Part shown: in pieces, positions 32,247 through 43,129 of the stretch
How the letters are laid out: the number at the start of each line of letters is the position of its first letter
Numbering within the stretch: position 1 is the stretch's first letter
NCBI GenBank assembly: GCA_038373885.1
Contig: JAWZYV010010352.1
Span: forward strand, 186,001-250,000
DNA: 64,000 nt
From: Cheiracanthium punctorium
Taxonomy: Eukaryota; Arthropoda; Arachnida; Araneae; Cheiracanthiidae
Direction of reading: 5' to 3'
The notes under the pieces: generated by a model
Databases searched by the model: none
Seen by the model: the letters and a program-made list of their open reading frames with translations, nothing else
What the model was told of the DNA's origin: nothing
Translations under genes and position numbers: made by a program

Positions 32247-32434
32247 TTCAGATGCACGTGAACCAAACATAAGCAACACTTGGGATCTATAATCTACATT
32301 CAGTCCTACTGGATTATTTTGAAGATTTAACACTTCAAGACATGGTAATTTGCCCAGATGTTCAATTTCATTTAATGTTGATATAAAATTGCCATCTATC
32401 ATTAGTTTAGTAACAGAAAATAGTTTGCACAGAC
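32247..32434 (-). CDS. NISCH: nischarin exon (LRR end and cap), third of three seen
   Basis: Splice acceptor TTTTGTAG precedes 32434 and donor GTAAGT follows 32247. Read in phase from the previous exon it gives GLCKLFSVTKLMIDGNFIST, then EHLGKLPCLEVLNLQNNPVG and DYRSQVLLMFGSRASE. This aligns with the nischarin segment that closes the leucine-rich repeats (SLPCLEH...NNPL...DYRTKV...FGERASE). Nischarin is a cytosolic/endosomal scaffold with a PX domain, binding integrin alpha5, PAK, LIMK and Rac. The 188-bp exon has no stops and looks under selection, unlike everything around it. The next exon to the left was not found. Confidence 0.9.
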
Positions 32435-33249
32435 CTACAAAATAGTAATAATAATATTATTAAAATTAATGCTTGAAAGTTACTTAATTTGCTAAACAAA
32501 GAAACTTCAACAAAAAAGAAACAATTAGGTCAATATAATAAAGATATTTGTTAGTTGAGACAAATTTATGTTGGAGATTTAATAAAGTTCTAAAATATTT
32601 TTCTGTCTTCAAAACGAAAAGATAGTATTACTATATTATTGTTCACGCTTGTGATTTATCATTGCCTCTTAATACAAACTCCATTAATTTACTAGAATGA
32701 AATGATCGTTTTTTTCATGCATTAATCCTGACGAGTAAAAAGAGGCAGTTTTTGCAAAACATTGTGTATTTTATTTAAAAATAAAGGTAGAAATTAAACT
32801 TTTTGTCCACTGTATTTAAATCACTGTATGATTAACTGTTTCACTGTATGATAAACTCAGTTTGGAACACTTTTCTAAAAGACTATTGAGTTTATCATCT
32901 TAAAATTTGGTATGGTATCAAAAAACATTTTATCTGAGAATAATATGTAGCAATTTTCAGTTTGATGAAAAGAAATAAAATCAGACTTGCCAAGCTGGGA
33001 AAATCAATATGTGTAAAACAGCGCACGAACAGAAATTTCGACACTTTTTGCTGTACAACGCGTGACCGTTATTTTTTACCTTTCACTATAGAATGCACGA
33101 GTATTATTTTTAATGCATTTTATATCACAATTATTTGTTTTAAGTATTAAATAAAGCTAAGAACAATAAAAGAAAATGAAGTTGTTGAATAAAAGGCAAA
33201 TCAATTAATACACCATCTTCCAGATTTCTGGTAACAATTTATTAATTAT
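32435..33249. other. intron DNA, nothing recognised
   Basis: Start of the 25.7-kb intron (on the left side). AT-rich with no element ends I can identify and no motif-bearing frame. Confidence 0.5.
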
Positions 33250-33885
33250 AATCACTTAACTGACTTGAAAAAACTCTCATTTTGACTGTGCTGAATTCAA
33301 AGAAGCAGCAGTAGCTTTTTCGCCTTTATTCAGAAAATCTGAAGTAAAAGTTTTCTGGAAGCAAGATTTTTCGCTGTCGGCTTTCCAAAATCTTATTAAA
33401 CAAGTTGCACCTGAATTCAATTCTGTTTTTCCGAATAATACTGAAATCCCTCTCACATTCAGCATGGTCAGCTGCTGAAATAGGAACATTGTGTTCGATG
33501 AAGAAAGATGTAAATAACAGTTCTGCATGAATAACGTCCGACTGTCCCAAGGGCAGATTAAGGGGGGGGGGGGGTGACCGCCCCCAAAGAAAATAAGAAG
33601 TTAATGTAAAAGATCCTAAATTGCTTCCATAAAATGGATGTATATGTCAATCTTCTAACCGCTCCCTCCCCTCACCCACCCCCGAGAAACTTGCATTAAT
33701 CTGCCACTGGACTGTCCGTCCTCTTTGAAATATGTTTGTAGACTTTTGCTGCTGTTAGCACGTTTCACATTTTCACTGTGTTTTGACGAACTCACATGGG
33801 GAGAAATGTCATACTTTCATCCGTGAGAAATGCTGAAATCACTCCGGCACACGTTACAATAAGCAAATTTCGCTCCTTTGACATA
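33250..33885 (-). pseudogene. internally deleted hAT transposase with zinc finger
   Basis: Minus strand from about 33885: FAYCNVCRSDFSISHG, a TGA, KYDISPHVSSSKHSENVKRA (a BED/TTF-like Cys2-His2 finger), LQTYFKEDGQ, then past a MITE SDVIHAELLFTSFFIEHNVP and ISAADHA. Directly fused is ECERDFSIIRKNRIEFRC, the C-terminal dimerisation block, followed by a frameshift and KTFTSDFLNKGEKATAAS. The catalytic core (about 350-400 codons in the relative at 1832-3553) is missing, joined at a shared GCTGA-like word. It keeps DNA-binding and dimerisation parts only. Confidence 0.85.
33548..33709. mobile_element. 162-bp hAT MITE with perfect 8-bp duplication
   Basis: GACTGTCC is present at 33540-33547 and 33710-33717. 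The ends are inverted: CAAGGGCAGATTAA and CAGTGGCAGATTAA. It has a G-run beside the left end. It lies inside the zinc-finger hAT derivative's coding part; removal with one duplication keeps that frame open. The same family appears three times in the 560-bp array at 45691-47369. Confidence 0.95.
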
Positions 33886-35090
33886 TGATACTATACATGC
33901 CCATTTTTTGCTATAACTTCTTTTTATAAGTTATGCTGTTCTAGTGGCCATTACAGGCCATTTATCGAAAATAATCCTCAGAAAATCAATCGAAGTATGC
34001 TCATACTACCGTCTACCAATGTCTCGGTCCAATGTACCGATATGCCCATACTACCGTCTACCAACCGCAAAGCGGGCGGGCGCTGATAACGAAGAACACC
34101 ACGTGAGAAGCACAAGTCACAGGAGAAAGACCTACTCCCTAGCAAGCGATTCTCCCATTCGCTCTACTCTATGACGTCATGACTGGGTAAACCAATTAAG
34201 AAATACTTGGCATCACATCTAGAAAAAGATTTTTTTTTCTTTGCCTCAGTGGCAACTAAGAAAAATATTTTGATGATGCGCATTGTATCAACATGGATAT
34301 GCGATGTCGATCATGATGCCGATGATGTGCACTTAGATCCATATTGAAAAGGCAAAAAGGCCCAAACAAAGAACATCATTTCAATTTAAAAACTAATACA
34401 TTTCTTTTTAATATCAATTTCAGTTTTAAAGAAATAAACACAAGTTAGGAAGAAAATATCCGGAAATGCGTAAAAAAAAGTGCTGTATGCTTAAAAGCGT
34501 AAACAGCATTTGAAATGCATAAGTTTTACCCATAAAGTGTAAAAGTTGGCAAGTCTGTAAAATTAAAAATATTTTACTACAAAACTTCCTAAAAATTACT
34601 TCCTGAAAATCTTAAAGAAACATTTTTTCAAAATTTTTTCACACGGATCTCTAATGTTAGGCATTTTTAAAGAATAAAGTTAGTTAAATAATTTTGGAAA
34701 GTTTCAACTGTTTACCTGAAACAGATTTTTAAAAAAGTGTACCAAAGCATCAAAAATACACATTCCGAGAGAAAGGCAAAAACTGAAGTTTTATTGCAGT
34801 CAAACCAAGTTTGTTTACATTTTTAAATGCCATATTTTGAGTGTTTATATCAGAGTCGTGCTTAGAGTGGTAACAATCTGGACAACAGTCTATGGCCCCC
34901 TAAACTGTTGAATTTATTGATATCAAGTAGTCAAATAAACTTCCTGATCTAGAACTGAAAACTGCACAACAGTAGCATAACTGAGAAAAAAATCCAGGAT
35001 TTCTCAGATAGAGGCCTCATTAACGTCATTTTGTTAACAAAAATCAAAATATTGAGGGATTGATTCCCTGAACCCTGTGTTGGCTATGGC
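33886..35090. other. intron DNA with a small tandem repeat
   Basis: CATACTACCGTCTACCAA occurs at about 34000 and 34050, a 50-bp tandem pair. The rest is AT-rich with no recognised coding. At 33950-34180 GC content rises briefly (AAGCGGGCGGGCGCTGATAA) without identity. Confidence 0.45.
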
Positions 35091-35237
35091 CAGGGCCGGA
35101 TTTAGCCTTTGAACCAGTCCGCGCAAAAGCAAACAATTGCACCCCTATGGAAATACAGTAATAGCTAAGCATTTTTAAAAAGAAAAGGCTTCATGGTCTT
35201 TTTTTTATTATTATTCTTTTGTGAACACCCCTCCTCC

Positions 35238-35268
<31 letters not shown>

Positions 35269-35797
35269 AACAGTAATTCAGTAATTGACACAAATACATT
35301 AAAAATTTCACTTAAAATACTTAATTTATTGAAAAAAAAGAAGCTGGTAACAGGAATATATTTTAGACGAATTTTTTTTTACAAACTTTTAGTTCAGAAA
35401 ATTGCCGTATGCCGAAATTTTGAGGTAATTTATCCTTTTCTAAGTCTTTTCGTCCTCTCCTTAAAATGGTTCCATAGGCATCTCGACGTAAAATGTGCCT
35501 ACCTTTATGGTCGGTTAGAACGTGAACATGTTATGGAGATGCCCAAAGGCTTTAATTTTCCTGATGGTGCTACACAAAAATTGCTTGTTTTGAAATTAAA
35601 TAAAACCATCTACAGCTTACATCAAGCCGGCAGACAGTGGCATTTGGAGCTTAATAATGCTTTGCTAATTTGTGGTCTTCCCGTTTTCAAAAACGAATTG
35701 TGTGTACCATTTAAAATGTAATGTCATACTTTCGATCTATGTAGACCATTTAATAGTATTCTCAAAATCTCTTTCTCAATTAAATGAAGTCAATAAA

Positions 35798-38157
35798 TGT
35801 TGTTTTATTTAGAAACTCTTTCCTGTAACTTAAATATTAAATAAGAAGTCTTAAAATAACAGCTTAACTGAAAAAATACTTATCTTTAAAAAGTAATAAG
35901 TTTTAAATAAAACCCTTTAGTTCCCCACTATCCAACTTATAAACGTTTTTCGGAAACGCTGCTTGCTCGGCGAAAATGTAAACAATCTGAAGGGTGGAGT
36001 TGAGTAAACCGCTTCCTCAGCATGTTCAACCGGCGGTAATTAAATTCTGCTACACAGTTGCATTAGCTTGCTTCGCAAATAAAAGGCTGTATAGCCACAG
36101 CGCTAAAGAAAGTTTTCTTTGAATCGTAATATTTAAATGCGCAGGCGTGGTTTCTTGCGACGTCATTTTTGTACATGCTCTCGATCCAATCGGATTGATT
36201 TACGTTTAATATCTGAAAGCTTTCCATATGCAAATTACATTTTAGAATCGTATTTAAGTTAGAATTCTGAGGAATTCTTTGACAAGCGGATAGGGGCAGG
36301 AAAATAGATTAATGCTAACGGACTTAGAGGAAAATCGCACAGGGAATTTTTGATGCGAAGGGAAGGAAAGAGGGATTACTGTCCCTTCCAAATACCGACT
36401 TTCTTGGCACTTGGTGCACTAATTGATCGTTGATCTTGAGTTTTACATTGCCTCAAAGGAACATTCCTTCTTTTTGTTAAAAGTCTGGACATGAAATAAT
36501 TTGAAGTATTTGAGAGTATAAATTTTCTCTCGTGTTTACCAGATCGATGCTCCCCCGATTTTGGATTTTATCTAGCTAGAATAAATACAATTTCAAATGT
36601 CATTTATTTCTTGTAAGAAAGAACGACTTTTCTTTAGGAAATTCAGTCTTAAAAAATGCAACATTCAAGCGTCGATCCCCTCAATCCTAGGCACTTTTAA
36701 ATACTGAAATCATTTAAATACTTCGGGGATCTTGAGCCATATTATCACAAGCATTTTTTGACAAAACCATTTTTGGCTCATGTTGCATTAAATTTTTTTT
36801 TTTTAATATCTTTAAGAAGTGAGTATTATTAGTGAGTATTTACACTATTTCTAAAAGGCAGATCCATTTTCCCCAATGTAAATAGAAATTGAGAAAGAAA
36901 ATTTAGTTTTAAATAATTATTTCAGCTGTTGTGAACTCTTGACTCATAGAGGTATGAGATTTGGGGCCCCCTATTTTTTTCAGGGTCCCCGGGATATTTT
37001 CTGCTTTTCCATGTGATAATAGAACTCTGAGTGAGATAACTAGTGAAAATATGCAAATAATGTTTCAATAATTTTGACTTTTTGGTGAGAAGCCAAGAGA
37101 ATATATAGTACAATATAATCTTTTAAAATTAAATAAAAAAATATATTTAATTAAATTATTAAATATAAATACATATTTATTTATGTAGGATGTGGTAAAA
37201 ATTTATTTCTAAATATTCAAAATGAATAACTTACAAATACCCCTTTCTGCTTATCTTTTTTAAAAACTAACTATTAAACTTAAAATTTTTGTCTTACAAT
37301 ATTTTTTTAAAGATAAATAACTTTTTAAAAAATCATCAAAGTCTGTATATTTTCTCTGTATAAATAAGTTTTCAAGTTCATTTTCACAAGAACATTTCAT
37401 AATGTTTGTTAATAAATATACAGATTCATATGCTACAGTAAAAATAGAAAGGTGAAAAATACAGCATGCCGAAAGAGTGAACTCTTGCCAAAATTATCTC
37501 TAATCTGAAAATAACGGGTTACAGCATTGTAGGGAAACCATACGCATTTTCTTCCTCTGCAAATTCGGCTAAGTCCAATAGTATTAGCTATTTTCCTGCC
37601 CCTATCCGCTTGTAATTCTTTGCCACTTCTCGTCTATGCTGAATAGTGTAGGAGATGGCATATTCTATTTAATTTGACTATTTTAAACCTCGGTTGAGGT
37701 ATGTTTCTTTGGGTACAGTTACCTTTTCTAATATAAATTAAAATTTTTTTGACCATGCCTTTCTAACAGAAAAATTCTAAAAATTAATATGAATATTTAA
37801 ACTTAAAAATAAATTTGAGTGTTAGGGCTAAATTAATGTAACTCAGCCATCCACCCTTTTTATTGGGACTGCTAGTTCAGATTTATTGAAATTTAACTAT
37901 TTTTCAGGTCTTCTAGACCTGGTTTTAATTGTAAAACTTTTGTGATTTTTTCCCCTGCTAATGCATGGGACTTTTTTGATAAATGTGTAACAAATTTTTG
38001 CATGGACCTTAATAAAGTTGGATTTTATCTCATCAATCTTAGTCATCAATTTTTTCCCTACAGTAGCTATTGGAAATTTAGATTAGTTAGTTATTTAGGG
38101 TAAGCAGAATTTTTTGGATTAAGATCCTTAAACTTTGTTTTTGGTCATTCAGACCAA
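35798..38157. mobile_element. 2.36-kb insertion in Copia with CAATAAA duplication
   Basis: CAATAAA at 35791-35797 recurs at 38158-38164. Removing the block and one repeat joins the Copia frame as LNEVNK-LVKSKF. The ends (TGTTGTTTTATTTAG and GGTCATTCAGACCAA) are not inverted repeats, so the element type is unknown. A MULE-like element (36282-37613) is nested inside it. The remaining ~1 kb is AT-rich without a coding frame. Confidence 0.75.
36282..37613. mobile_element. 1332-bp element with perfect 9-bp duplication (MULE-like)
   Basis: AATTCTTTG at 36273-36281 recurs at 37614-37622. The ends are inverted: ACAAGCGGATAGGGGCAGGA at left, with about 25 matching bases, then further partial inversion (CTAAYRGACTTAG). 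Nine-bp duplications are the Mutator-like habit. The inside is AT-rich with no transposase. Confidence 0.85.
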
Positions 38158-39070
38158 CAATAAACTTGTAAAATCTAAATTCGAAATAAAAGATTTAGGG
38201 GAGATAAAGAAAATTTTAGGTGTAGAATTTAAAAATTCAGAAGGAAATTGGGCAATTCACTAAAAACAGTATATTAGTCATCTTAAAGAAAAATTTAAAC
38301 ATGTTCCTTTTGTTAAATGTAAACTGCCAATGTTGCCAGGTCAAATTGTAACAAGCGGCGATGAACCTTCTGTTGAAGGAGGAGTCCCGTATAGACAGCT
38401 GATCAGATCGTTATTGTTTTTAGCAACTCAATCCCGACCAGATATTTTTTTTGCGGTGACGATGTTGGATCAATTTAATTCTTGCCCAACGTCAACATAC
38501 TGGCGATTGTTATGTGAAGTTTTTAACTATGTAATTTCAACTGAAGATTATTTCATACCCTTGACCATAGACAACAAGCATTTAAGTAAGTGCATTCACT
38601 GGCGCTTCATGGGCCTTCGATCATGATAGTAGGCCATCTTTTTCTAGATTTATAATTTTCTTTAAAAATATACCAATTTCTTGGAAAACAAGAATACAAA
38701 AGTACGTCGCATTGTCGATGATAGAGGCTGAGTATATCTCCATATCTGAATCTTGTAAAGAATTACTTTGGCTGCATAACATTTATGAGAAGGTGCAGAT
38801 ATTTTAAAAATTAAAATAGAGAAACCTGTTATGTTCAGTGACTCTGAAAGTACTATTTATTACTGTAAAAATCAACTTGAGAATACTAGAAACAAACACA
38901 TTGATATAAGATTCCATTTTGTACAAGAACTTTTAAACAATGGACGTTTTCAATTATTGAAAGTTCCAGGAAAGTGGAACGTAGCCGATTTGTTGACCAA
39001 GCCGGTCACAAAAGATAAGATGTTTAAATATAATCATCATATTTTCGACGATGGGAGAAAGGGGGAGTTT

Positions 39071-39926
39071 TGTAGGGACTAATCATTTTGAAACTTAATT
39101 TATTCTAACATTAAAAACTTAACTTAATCTTTGATTTCAATAGCTTAAATAAAATGTAACTAAAGTTTAAATAAAAACCTTTTCCCATGTTTCAAAACTC
39201 AAATCCGTTATCCCGTCGTCACAAAAAAAAAGGGTTTAATAGATGTTCTGTTGAAGCAGCGTTACGTTTTTTGTAAACGGCCACATGAGCATCTTTTTAC
39301 AATCAAAACAATCTGTATCAGCAAAGTTGAGATGCTCTTACACTTCTTGCTGAAGTTAATATTCTTTTTTGTCCTGATTTAGCACACGAATCGTTCTTTC
39401 AACAAGTAAAAATCTTTATGCAAATTTTTAACCGTTTCGCTGGATGCAAATATCTTCGCTCCCGCACTCGGCAGTCCCTGATTGGATGTTACGTCAGCCA
39501 GCGGTTTCTACCACTGTATAAAGGCTCTCAATCTTAGTTTTTTGTAGAGAGCACAGGGCGAAGTTCAGCCCACGGCTAGGAGCCGCATTTAATTAATTTA
39601 ATTTAGACTGCGAATTGCAGGAATCTTTAGTTAAAGAAAAATGAAATTTTAAGTACAATCATTTGGCTGTAGTATTACCCTGTTGTGTTAATTATATAAG
39701 CTTTCCAAAATGCAAAATTCAAAAGTTTGTTGCAAATTTAGCTAAATGTCTAACTTAAAAATGTTTCAAAATGATTAATTAATGGCTCATGAGACCATAA
39801 TGATTTTTGATATTCAACATGTACCCTACAAAATGTCATGATTACTTATAACTTGTAAGTGGAAATTGTTTTTAATAAACATATTTTAGCCTATTTATGG
39901 CTTTGTTTCTATTTTCAAATTTAACA
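39071..39926 (+). repeat. Copia 3' LTR
   Basis: Preceded by the polypurine tract GATGGGAGAAAGGGGGAG, it begins TGTAGGGACTAATC and ends ATTTAACA (right boundary inferred from TG...CA, no second LTR to compare). It contains TATAAAGG at about 39517 as promoter and AATAAACAT near 39875 as a processing signal. Confidence 0.75.
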
Positions 39927-40231
39927 CTGGTAAGCAGATGTTAGGCCTCACTATGTTTTGTTCCTCAGGAACCACATTAATATTAACCACTTTGACAAGA
40001 ATTCAAAACGTGCTATGGAATATTCAAAACGAAAAATGAGTGGAAAAAGTGAGAGACCTGGTCTCTTTCATTGTAAGAATTTTATTTTAAAAAAATATTT
40101 TGCATATCATTCAGTATTCGTTAGGAAATTTTACTTAAAAATGACTATTGTGGGGGGCCACTCTCTTGTGAAGGCCCCAGTTGTTCTCCCGTAAAACTGG
40201 CTGTAATGATACACTTTCCAAACAGTATTTA

Positions 40232-40512
40232 TAAAGGGCTGCCGTGGTTGTATAGTGTTTAGATGGCCATTGTACCTCACTACGGTTCTGGGTTTGATTT
40301 CCGACATGGGCTTAGGTGTCGGTTCGTCTGTTCCTTCATAGGAGGAAAGGCTGGTCCACCTATTAGGTACCTCTATAGTAAAGAGACCCGTAAGTATATC
40401 ATAAAAGAAGAAAAGTATATCATAAAAGTATAAGAAGAAAGTAGTAAGTAAGAAGAAAAGTATATCATAAAGTAAGAAGAAAAGTATATCATAAGAAAAG
40501 TATATCATAATG
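40232..40512 (+). mobile_element. tRNA-derived SINE with repetitive tail
   Basis: A-box-like TGGTTGTATAGTG at 40245-40257 and B-box-like GGGTTTGATTTCC at 40290-40302; the head resembles Asp/Glu-type tRNAs. The body TAGGAGGAAAGGCTGGTCCA is followed by a tail of AGTATATCATAAAAGAAGAA units (40389-40512). Confidence 0.8.
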
Positions 40513-41753
40513 TATGTATCAGCCCTATTTGTCTTTCTTGTTTCATTATGTTGGAAAATGCATCAAAATCCATGAGTAGGTCTTATTTTTCTTTTTTTCT
40601 TCATTATAATGGAAAGTTTATTGCAATCGAGGTGTCTCTTTGTCTCTTCTTGTTTCATTAGGGTGGAAAGTGCATACAAATCCATGTGCTTGTCCAATAA
40701 AAGTGACGGAAAATAAAACTGTCGATTGTTGTGGGGGACCGAAATTAAAATCACTCAAAGGCCCACTGGTATAACAAAAACAGCCAATTCGTCTGCTAAG
40801 AGGGAACAGCTGAGGTTAACAAATGTGTCCTTTACAGCTATATGCATCCTTCCTGCAGTTTTCTGCTACAATCTGGATGTTCATCAAATGGAGGGGATGG
40901 GGATTTCCCACCGGGAGACCCTACAGCCAAAGGCTGTTTACATCTTACAAACCCCTCCTGGGGCAGAGATTAGAAGCATAGCACTTCAGAATATTGGCAC
41001 CCTTCAGAAACTACTAATGATCACTGAGGGGATTTTCTGAAACACAGTTTAATGTGCATGTACATCACATGTACACAGTGGTCTTCAGTGGTACATGAGT
41101 ATTGAACTCGCAACCTTCCAGTTTGCCAGTCCAAAGACTACGGCCTCCAAAAACCAGTTGTGAGAAAGATTAGAGGTTTTCAGCATGTCCTTCATTAAAA
41201 GGATTTTAAAGGCAAATACTTCTAGAAAAGAAAACTGCAGATTGAGACAGCTGTCTGTTATTAGATTATAGATATTGTTAGATTATAGATTGCTGCCTGT
41301 TATTAGTTATGAGATTTTCAGTATCCTCAAATTTAAGGTTTTTAACCCCCCCTACATGTATAAAAGAAAACGACTAGTTGAGATAAATGTCCACACTTAA
41401 AAGTTTTCTCTGCATCTTCTACCGTAATTTCCTGCCGATAATCGGCAGACGATTTTATCAGCCTTTTTTTAAATTTTGCATCGTATAATCTGCAGACAAT
41501 CTGTAGCAGACTAGCGATATTTTTCATAAACAGTGTTTTTAATTCACACCGATATCGAAATAAAATACAATTCATGAAACATATGATGAATTATAAAATG
41601 AATTTTTTTTTAAAGTTAAGAATGCATATAAATAGCATAAAAGTTCATTTTATATTTCTTGAGAAGTAGCTATCTAAATGTCGCCGCCAAAATGAATGGC
41701 AATTAAGAGTAAAGAGTAGAAATATCATTTTGCTCTATAACCATCTTAAGTAC
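40513..41753. other. unassigned DNA with small repeats and a possible SINE
   Basis: CTTGTTTCATTAKGKTGGAA units recur at about 40539 and 40648 (109 bp apart). A segment at 41040-41165 (ACATGTACACAGTGGTCTTC, then GTTCAATACTC on the reverse strand like a B box) resembles pieces at 1383 and 44216, so a SINE family is likely. The 104-codon frame at 40726-41040 has no known domain. Confidence 0.45.
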
Positions 41754-42090
41754 AGTAAAAGCTCGATTATCTGGCATTATTTGCTGCCAAAATGCCGAAA
41801 AATTTCAGCTTCCCTTTTTTTTTTCTTTTCTAGTCTTCTCAAAAGTTTGATTAACTCCTGTGAACCAAAACTGTCCAAACTTAGAACAGAGATGCAAATT
41901 TCAAACTGCCACATTATATCAATATTTCCATAAATCGTAGTGAAACCCATGAAAGCATGGTATGGAAACAAAAACAGAGAAAATGCTCTCAAAACAAGTC
42001 CACAAAAACAAAACATTTCACAGCTGCACTGGTGTCTACGAGGAGAAAAATCAACATGGTCTTGCATTCCGATGATTCAACCGCTGAACA
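41754..42090 (+). mobile_element. Tigger-like MITE, left terminus only
   Basis: TA-CAGTAAAAGCTCGATTATC opens it, and the following AAACTGTCCAAACTTAGAAC and ATCAATATTTCCATAAATCG match the reverse of 24590-24680. The right end is unclear; a SINE is inserted just beyond. Confidence 0.6.
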
Positions 42091-42120
42091 GAAGCTTCAG
42101 AAGGGAAGGAGACAGAAAAA

Positions 42121-42485
42121 GAAACAACACTTGTTTTTTAGGCAAGTTGGAGTGTATAGGCTGATTAATTTTATTTTTCACCAACTATGCGAAAAATTCC
42201 AGAGCTGGGATTCGAACCCAGGACTGCCGCATAACGTGCGGGTGCTCTACCACTGAGCTACTCTGGGACGATTCCCAGATGAAATCGTCCCAGAGTAGCT
42301 CAGTGGTAGAGCACCCGCACGTTATGCGGCAGTCCTGGGTTCGAATCCCAGCTCTGGAATTTTTCGCATAGTTGGTGAAAAATAAAATTAATCAGCCTAT
42401 ACACTCCAACTTGCCTAAAAAAAAAAAAAAAAAACTTGAAAGGTTGATGGAATCACTTTCTAAAAATGAAACAACACTTGTTTTT
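42121..42485 (+). mobile_element. palindromic tRNA-like SINE with 18-bp duplication
   Basis: GAAACAACACTTGTTTTT at 42121-42138 recurs at 42468-42485. Between them two near-identical inverted arms meet head to head: 42141-42272 and 42285-42415, around GATTCCCAGATGAAATC. Each arm has a tRNA-like unit (AGCTCAGTGGTAGAGC as D arm/A box, GGGTTCGAATCCC as T arm/B box, 6-bp acceptor CCAGAG/CTCTGG). The right arm continues into an A-run and the family 3' end CTTGAAAGGTTGATGGAATC. The long duplication and A-run indicate LINE-type retroposition of one inverted dimer. I would not call a functional tRNA. Confidence 0.88.
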
Positions 42486-43121
42486 ATTTTTATTTTTTAA
42501 TTATTCTCTTAATATAAAGAATTACCTGTTAAGGTCTGCTCTCACTTATGCGACTGTAATATACTGCACCAAAGTAAACTTTATTGATGGGGGGGAAATA
42601 CATGCATTTCTATGGCTGTAATGTTCCTTGTCTGAAAAGAGTTTGCAGCCACCCAAAGCTTTCCAATCTTGAAATACCACTTCTAAACTTCGATGGTGCC
42701 CGCAAATGTTTTTAAAAAATTACAGGTGTTTTAATTGCCTTTCGCAAATAGAATGGAAAAAATTGTCTGCCATTCCTAGTGAAACTGCTTTGTTACCTAA
42801 TTGGACTTTTTTTAAACCAAAGTTAGCGATGGACGATGAGAAATAAATTTTATTAATCAAGGATTGTAAACAGTCATACGATCCTTCAGAATTATAGCAA
42901 CCAATTGAGGCGAGATAATATTTGGTGTTTGTGGACTAAGGCCGATTGACTGCACTAGGGTCCAGGCCGGTCATTGGTGGAATAGGTTGCTTTGTACCTC
43001 TAAATATGAGTTGTCCTGGAAAATTTTCAGTGACGGCACGTCAAAATACTCTGCGAGACCCGTGAAGGGCGGCAACTGCGATCGATAGACGGCCTGTATT
43101 TTATAGGTGCTCTACCCCGCA
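42486..43121. other. unassigned DNA
   Basis: No motif-bearing frame and no element ends recognised. Confidence 0.45.
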
Positions 43122-43129
43122 GCGATGTG

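Larger units (their letters stand above)
35455..39082 (+). pseudogene. Copia reverse transcriptase and RNase H relic
   Basis: First part (to 35797): DVKCAYLYGRLEREHVMEMP, KLNKTIYSLHQAGRQWHLEL, then after a shift IYVDHLIVFSKSLSQLNEV, where the YVDD box has His for the second Asp. After the insertion: LVKSKFEIKDLGEIKKILG, a TAA near 38263, then GVPYRQLIRSLLFLATQSRP (usual copia GSLLYLA..TRPDI). RNase H includes MIEAEYISISESCKELLWL, VMFSDSESTIYYCKNQLENT, NKHIDIRFHFVQELLNNG and WNVADLLTKPV, ending at 39082. Several shifts around 38600-38800 break it. Confidence 0.9.
35455..39926 (+). mobile_element. Copia LTR retrotransposon, 5' truncated, split
   Basis: Starts within reverse transcriptase, continues to the 3' LTR (39071-39926), with a 2.36-kb insertion at 35798-38157. 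No gag, integrase or 5' LTR is present. An A-run (35243-35270) precedes it. Confidence 0.85.

Noticed and set aside
35221..35454. Start of the Copia frame in the A-rich tract
   Set aside because: The open frame begins with a lysine run from an A tract; Copia similarity starts only near 35455.
40726..41040. 104-codon plus frame as a gene
   Set aside because: No motif, low complexity of support, and it overlaps dispersed repeat sequence.
42187..42355. Two tRNA genes in inverted orientation
   Set aside because: The cloverleaf is close, but the acceptor pairs only 6 bp, position 33 is C in the anticodon loop, and the anticodon stem has a mismatch. The units continue into SINE 3' sequence with an A-run and a target duplication, so they are SINE heads.
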